From assembly GCA_022712815.1 (NCBI GenBank), contig JAFLJW010000400.1:1-10576 (forward strand): DNA of 10,576 nt, written 5' to 3'. Below, one piece after another: positions 7,155-10,576 of the stretch. This DNA comes from Pseudodesulfovibrio sp. (lineage in GTDB: Bacteria > Desulfobacterota > Desulfovibrionia > Desulfovibrionales > Desulfovibrionaceae). The position numbers and the translations under genes were made by a program. Below the pieces are notes generated by a model. It had not been told where the DNA came from. It did no database searches and was given only the letters and a program-made list of their open reading frames with translations. The first letter of the stretch is position 1, and each line of letters begins with the position of its first letter.

Positions 7155-8417
7155 CTAAGGATTGTTGTGCATCGCATCGATGAATGAATCCGGCCACAGA
7201 GCAGGAGATGGATCGCCTTCCATAAGTTGTTTTTGGGCCGCTTCATCCAGCTTGAATTTGTTTTTGATGAAACTTGTATAGAACCCGGCAGCGTCTATCT
7301 CCCCTATCAGGATGCAACCAGTCAGGATGTCATCCTTGCAGATGAGCTTGCGGTAGATGCTTTTTTCCCTGTCCAGATGGACCGTAATTTCATATCCGGC
7401 TTCATCTGGGAGATTGGTCTCGCCAACGGAGATTGTCGCCAGCCCATAATATGTAATTGAATTCATGGACATTCCGCCGGTGTATGGCTTGTCGGCACCA
7501 GCCATGTTCAATCCGGCATACCGCCCCTGGGTGTAGGCGTTGGGCCAGATTGGGCGAACTGTATATTCACCTGTCAGCAAATCCCTGGCTTCGGCAACAT
7601 CGCCTGCCGCAAAGATGTCTGCATCACTTGTGGTCAGATAGTCGTTCACACGAATACCCTTTTCCGTCTTCAACCCGGCTTGGGCAGCCAGTCCCATGTT
7701 CGGGCGCACGCCTGCGGCAACGATAACCACATCCGCCGCGATAAGTCCCTGATCGGTTTCAACACCTTTGATGGAACCGTCACTGTAGCGGACGATCTCA
7801 TTTGTGGCAGTCTCCTGCATGAAGGTGATGCCGTTTTTTTCAAGATGAGCGACAATCAGTTCACCTGCGATTTCATCAAAATATGTGCGCATTATACGGG
7901 AACGGACCACAATGGTGACGTTGACACCCTTCTCTGCAAAACCCTCGGCAGCCTTGAGAGCGATGAGGCCCGCGCCAATAACGACGACATTTTTGACCTT
8001 GTCGACAAGCTCCCTGAGTGCTTCAGCATGAGCGACTGTGGTGAAATTATGAATTCCAGTCCCTTTGATACCGGGAATATCAAGCTTGGTCGGCGTGCCG
8101 CCAGTGGCAAGCAGAAGTTTGCCGTAAGGTAGTGTTTCGCCACTATCCAGTGCCAAGGTTTTTGCTTTGGTGTCGATGGACAAAACACGAGAGCCAAGCT
8201 TCATCTCGACGTTGTTTTTTGTATAGAATTCTTTGGGCCGAAACGGCAGGGTCTCGAACTTGATCTTATCTGAAAGATAGTAGGAAATAAGCGGGCGACC
8301 ATACGTCGGCACTTCTTCATCGCTGACAACCATGATCTTGGTAACCTTGTCATGCAGGCGAATTCCCTCGATGGCACCAATGGCTGACACACCGTTTCCG
8401 ACGATAACGTAATCCAT
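7155..8417 (-). CDS. FAD-dependent NAD(P)H oxidoreductase, NirB/rubredoxin-reductase type
   Basis: 420 residues. The protein starts directly with an FAD Rossmann motif (VGNGVSA, 6-12), followed by YGRPLISYYL (39-48), an LLLATGGTP hinge (101-109), a second dinucleotide fold for NAD(P)H (VVVIGAGLIALKAAEG, 144-159) and the FAD ribose motif IFAAGDV (268-274). A C-terminal domain (about 315-385) resembles that of NADH-rubredoxin reductase and the N-terminal part of NirB. There is no CxxxxC redox pair (only C360 and C368), so it is not a disulfide reductase. It lacks the siroheme and [2Fe-2S] regions of full NirB, so it probably passes electrons from NAD(P)H to a separate small carrier or acceptor, whose identity is not visible here. 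The start is well supported by AAGGAG at 8425-8430, 7 nt upstream. It converges on the cyclase gene with a 12-bp gap and appears functionally unrelated to it. Confidence 0.9.
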   Translation of the reverse strand: MDYVIVGNGVSAIGAIEGIRLHDKVTKIMVVSDEEVPTYGRPLISYYLSDKIKFETLPFRPKEFYTKNNVEMKLGSRVLSIDTKAKTLALDSGETLPYGKLLLATGGTPTKLDIPGIKGTGIHNFTTVAHAEALRELVDKVKNVVVIGAGLIALKAAEGFAEKGVNVTIVVRSRIMRTYFDEIAGELIVAHLEKNGITFMQETATNEIVRYSDGSIKGVETDQGLIAADVVIVAAGVRPNMGLAAQAGLKTEKGIRVNDYLTTSDADIFAAGDVAEARDLLTGEYTVRPIWPNAYTQGRYAGLNMAGADKPYTGGMSMNSITYYGLATISVGETNLPDEAGYEITVHLDREKSIYRKLICKDDILTGCILIGEIDAAGFYTSFIKNKFKLDEAAQKQLMEGDPSPALWPDSFIDAMHNNP

Positions 8418-8424
8418 AAAGATT

Positions 8425-8430
8425 CTCCTT
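8425..8430 (-). promoter_or_regulatory. Shine-Dalgarno sequence of the FAD oxidoreductase gene
   Basis: On the minus strand this reads AAGGAG, placed 7 nt before the ATG whose first base is 8417. It confirms the start, which also places the FAD-binding motif at residues 6-12, as usual for this family. Confidence 0.85.
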
Positions 8431-8443
8431 CCGTTTGCACGAA

Positions 8444-8470
8444 GGATATTACCAATAATGCTAAATATCC
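8444..8470. repeat. Inverted repeat upstream of the FAD oxidoreductase gene
   Basis: GGATATT (8444-8450) and AATATCC (8464-8470) are perfect 7-bp arms around a 13-nt spacer, lying 27-53 bp before the oxidoreductase start. The position suits an operator or promoter-proximal element. The region is AT-rich, so a chance match is quite possible. Confidence 0.3.
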
Positions 8471-8530
8471 GACATTGAGGTCAGGTGGACAGAGATTTTA
8501 CCTTTTTTTTGTAAAAAATCCATATCAAAT

Positions 8531-8552
8531 AATTAAAACAAGCGTTTTAATT
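8531..8552. promoter_or_regulatory. Palindromic candidate operator in the divergent intergenic region
   Basis: AATTAAAAC (8531-8539) and GTTTTAATT (8544-8552) form perfect 9-bp arms around the 4-nt spacer AAGC. The palindrome sits about midway between the divergent oxidoreductase and biotin carboxylase starts (both about 114 bp away), so one regulator could act on both. It matches no operator consensus I can name. There is no T-run pattern after it that would suggest a terminator. The rest of the 8418-8665 gap is AT-rich and must contain promoters in both directions, but I found no convincing -35/-10 pair. Confidence 0.4.
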
Positions 8553-8665
8553 TAACTTCTTGATATTATTAATCTTTTTTTGCTTGTCAAAGGATTTGCA
8601 AGAACCCAAAAGAACAGTTATTTAAAGCACCTTCCAAAAGCAATTTCAGGAGAAGAAAACACACC

Positions 8666-10084
8666 GTGAATATTAACGGAAATAAAGTACTGATAGCGAA
8701 CAGAGGCGAGATAGCAGTGAGGATCATGGAAGCATGCTCTGAATTGTCCATTCCCTTTGTCGCCTTGTATACTAAGGAAGATGAGCAATCGGGCCATGTG
8801 GATGTCGCAAAAAAACTTGGCGGCAGCCAGTCACTCTACCGTATTCAGAATTATCTGGATGCAGGTGACATTCTTTCGGTAGCAGACGAATCCGGGGCAA
8901 CAGCTATCCATCCGGGCTATGGCTTTTTCTCGGAAAATTATCGTTTTGCCAGACGCGTCACCGAACGGGATCGCCCCATGACCTTCATCGGACCTTCCTG
9001 GAAAGTCATTCGTGATCTTGGAGACAAGATCAATACGAAGAGGCTCGCCAGAAAGCTCGATATCCCCACTGTTCCTGGTTCCGACAGGGCCATTTACGAT
9101 GAGCTGGAAGCCGAAACCATTGCCGAAAGCCTCTTTGAATTTCAGGTCAAGATGGGAATCAAACATCCCGTTGTCCTGGTCAAGGCCTCGGCCGGCGGCG
9201 GAGGTATGGGAATCGACGAGTGTGAAGACATGGCCAGATTTCGTCAGACATATCGTCGTATTCGCAACTACTCATTGCGCACATTCAATGACGAAGGTGT
9301 ACTCATCGAACAGCGTGTCTTCAATTTCAACCACCTTGAAGTACAGATCGTGTCTGACCGCACAGGGATCAACCCGGTCCATTTCGGTACGCGTAACTGC
9401 TCGGTCCAGAGTCCCGGCCTGCAAAAACGCATTGAGGTTGCCCCGGGATTTAGACCCGATGATTTGTTTTATACCTTTGATAGCCAGAAATTAATGGATG
9501 ATATCACCGGGTATTCACTCTCCATTGCCCGCGAAATCAAGTATGATAACGTCGGCACATGGGAATGGATTGTCACCCCGAACGGTGAGCCGTTTCTCCT
9601 CGAAGTCAACACCAGAATTCAGGTGGAAAACGGTGTATCGGCCTGCATTGCTTCGGTCAAAGGCAACAGGGACGTCAATCTGGTTCGTGAACAGGTTCGT
9701 ATCGGCCTTGGTGAAGATCTTGGCTACACACAATCTGACATATCATTTGCTGGCGTCAGCATTGAATATCGCCTCGTGGCCGAAGATACATTCAACGGAT
9801 TCACTCCTTGGGTCGGCAAAATCAAGGAACTGAACTGGACCAAACAGGATTGGCTGTCCGTACACACTCATATCCCTCTTGATCGCGCTTACCAGATTCC
9901 TACTGAATACGATCCGAATCTGGCTCTGGCAATCATATGGGGCAAAGATCTGGAAGAAGCGAAAAAACGTGGCATGGAGTTTTTGAACGATCTCAAACTC
10001 AATGGCTCGAATTCGAGCAACTCCAGCATGAGATCAAATGTGCCCTTCCTCATTGAAAAGACTGAAAAACTGCTTGAATTCTAA
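8666..10084 (+). CDS. Biotin carboxylase subunit of an acyl-CoA carboxylase (atypical AccC-like)
   Basis: 472 residues. The ATP-grasp enzyme carboxylates biotin using ATP and bicarbonate. The N-terminal VLIANRGEIAVRI (8-20) and IHPGYGFFSEN (81-91) are hallmark biotin carboxylase motifs. Aligned with E. coli AccC, the catalytic set is present: K121 (GDK), K173 before the glycine-rich lid (KASAGGGGMG), H223 (NHLEVQ), K254 (LQKRIEVAP), E300, E313, N315 and R317 (LEVNTRIQVE), and R369 (EYRLVAED). Differences are SPGLQK for the usual RRHQK and RIQVEN for RIQVEH, plus a divergent C-terminal third with a Ser/Asn-rich segment (447-458). No biotin-carrier domain is attached, so a separate BCCP is needed. 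The start is GTG with AGGAG (8648-8652) at a long 13-nt spacing; no other in-frame start lies nearby. The gene ends in tandem stops (TAATAA) and is followed 10 bp later by a carboxyltransferase gene, its presumed partner. Confidence 0.9.
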   Translation: MNINGNKVLIANRGEIAVRIMEACSELSIPFVALYTKEDEQSGHVDVAKKLGGSQSLYRIQNYLDAGDILSVADESGATAIHPGYGFFSENYRFARRVTERDRPMTFIGPSWKVIRDLGDKINTKRLARKLDIPTVPGSDRAIYDELEAETIAESLFEFQVKMGIKHPVVLVKASAGGGGMGIDECEDMARFRQTYRRIRNYSLRTFNDEGVLIEQRVFNFNHLEVQIVSDRTGINPVHFGTRNCSVQSPGLQKRIEVAPGFRPDDLFYTFDSQKLMDDITGYSLSIAREIKYDNVGTWEWIVTPNGEPFLLEVNTRIQVENGVSACIASVKGNRDVNLVREQVRIGLGEDLGYTQSDISFAGVSIEYRLVAEDTFNGFTPWVGKIKELNWTKQDWLSVHTHIPLDRAYQIPTEYDPNLALAIIWGKDLEEAKKRGMEFLNDLKLNGSNSSNSSMRSNVPFLIEKTEKLLEF

Positions 10085-10094
10085 TAAGTACGCC

Positions 10095-10576
10095 ATGAAT
10101 ATAGAAAAAAAATTACAAGAACTCATGAAACGGGTAAACTATGCCCACGAGATTCTCGGAAACAAGACACGTCCTGAGCTTGATGCGTTTGCCAATGAAA
10201 TCGAACAGTTCCTTGAAAAGAACAAGGACAAGCCTGAAGATATGGTCATGCGCACGGTTGAATCTCTGGCGGACAGGTTCGCCACCATGGAGTCGGCCAT
10301 TGATGCCCGGCTATCGGCCATGGACAAGGTGCGCATATCCCGCCATCCCCAGCGAATCTGTCTCAGGGACATTCTGGAAAATGTATATGACAACTACACC
10401 GAGATCGGCGGCATGGACGAGCATTCCATTGATCCCGGCATGGTCATTGCCAAAGCCTATATTTCCCGACGCAAAGGCAAGAAACTCATCAACCAGTCTG
10501 TAATGGTGGTCGGGCAGGAAAAAGGACACGGGCAGGAATTCCGCAATGGTGGCTCGATCAAACCTTGGGGAAACAG
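10095..10576 (+). CDS. Acyl-CoA carboxylase carboxyltransferase subunit, N-terminal part (3' truncated)
   Basis: The ATG at 10095 opens a frame that continues to the window end without a stop (160 full codons). Residues 1-75 are a charged helical region. The segment from about residue 77 (VRISRHPQRICLRDILENVY) and the later VMVVGQEKGHGQEFRNGG resemble the AccA (alpha) carboxyltransferase pattern of ARHPxRP and VVVIGHQKG. The enzyme transfers the carboxyl group from carboxybiotin to an acyl-CoA, probably acetyl-CoA for fatty-acid synthesis. It lies 10 bp after the biotin carboxylase gene, with only a weak ribosome site, which suggests one operon. From memory, Desulfovibrio-type genomes carry a long fused alpha/beta carboxyltransferase in this position; the truncation prevents checking that here. 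Confidence 0.85.
   Translation, partial: MNIEKKLQELMKRVNYAHEILGNKTRPELDAFANEIEQFLEKNKDKPEDMVMRTVESLADRFATMESAIDARLSAMDKVRISRHPQRICLRDILENVYDNYTEIGGMDEHSIDPGMVIAKAYISRRKGKKLINQSVMVVGQEKGHGQEFRNGGSIKPWGN

Noticed and set aside
7680..8132. Plus-strand open frame of 150 codons inside the oxidoreductase gene
   Set aside because: It is antisense to well-supported FAD/NAD-binding codons and resembles no family.
8491..8520. GATTTTAC / GTAAAAAATC imperfect inverted repeat around a T8 run
   Set aside because: It needs a bulge, is almost entirely A/T, and the T-run lies in the loop rather than after the stem, so neither a terminator nor a specific operator is supported.
9012..9494. Plus-strand 160-codon frame in another frame within the biotin carboxylase gene
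   Set aside because: It overlaps the catalytic core of the biotin carboxylase, and its composition (Ser/Arg/Pro rich) is typical of an out-of-frame shadow.

Overview
The window looks like chromosomal DNA of a Gram-negative, Desulfovibrio-like bacterium (Desulfobacterota). This is inferred from moderate GC content, the sensor architectures, and an AccC-like biotin carboxylase followed by a separate carboxyltransferase gene. No ribosomal RNA or other strict taxonomic marker is present, so the assignment is soft. There are no tRNAs, insertion sequences, CRISPR arrays or phage genes.

Layout: (1) bases 1-120 are the 3' end of an unidentified gene, closed by a strong hairpin terminator (141-180). 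(2) Bases 348-7142 hold a tightly packed four-gene plus-strand operon. It encodes a 1603-residue membrane sensor with a C-terminal PP2C/SpoIIE-type phosphatase, a SiaB-family protein kinase, a SiaC-family phosphoprotein, and a class III nucleotide cyclase with a coiled N-terminal stalk. (3) Bases 7155-8417 (minus strand, convergent, 12-bp gap) encode a NirB/rubredoxin-reductase-like FAD/NAD(P)H oxidoreductase. (4) A 248-bp AT-rich divergent intergenic region carries two inverted repeats. (5) Bases 8666-10576 hold an atypical biotin carboxylase and the start of an acyl-CoA carboxyltransferase gene that runs off the end.

The main point of interest is the four-gene operon. In Pseudomonas aeruginosa, SiaA (phosphatase) and SiaB (kinase) set the phosphorylation state of SiaC, and unphosphorylated SiaC activates the diguanylate cyclase SiaD. 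Here the same A-B-C module ends in a class III adenylate-cyclase-type enzyme instead of a GGDEF protein. The predicted output is therefore cAMP rather than c-di-GMP. The input is also enlarged: two periplasmic solute-binding (Venus-flytrap) domains and a Cache-like periplasmic domain are joined to three PAS domains and the phosphatase. The likely logic is that periplasmic ligands set phosphatase activity, which sets the SiaC phosphorylation state against SiaB, which sets cyclase activity. That logic is an inference from homology and gene order.
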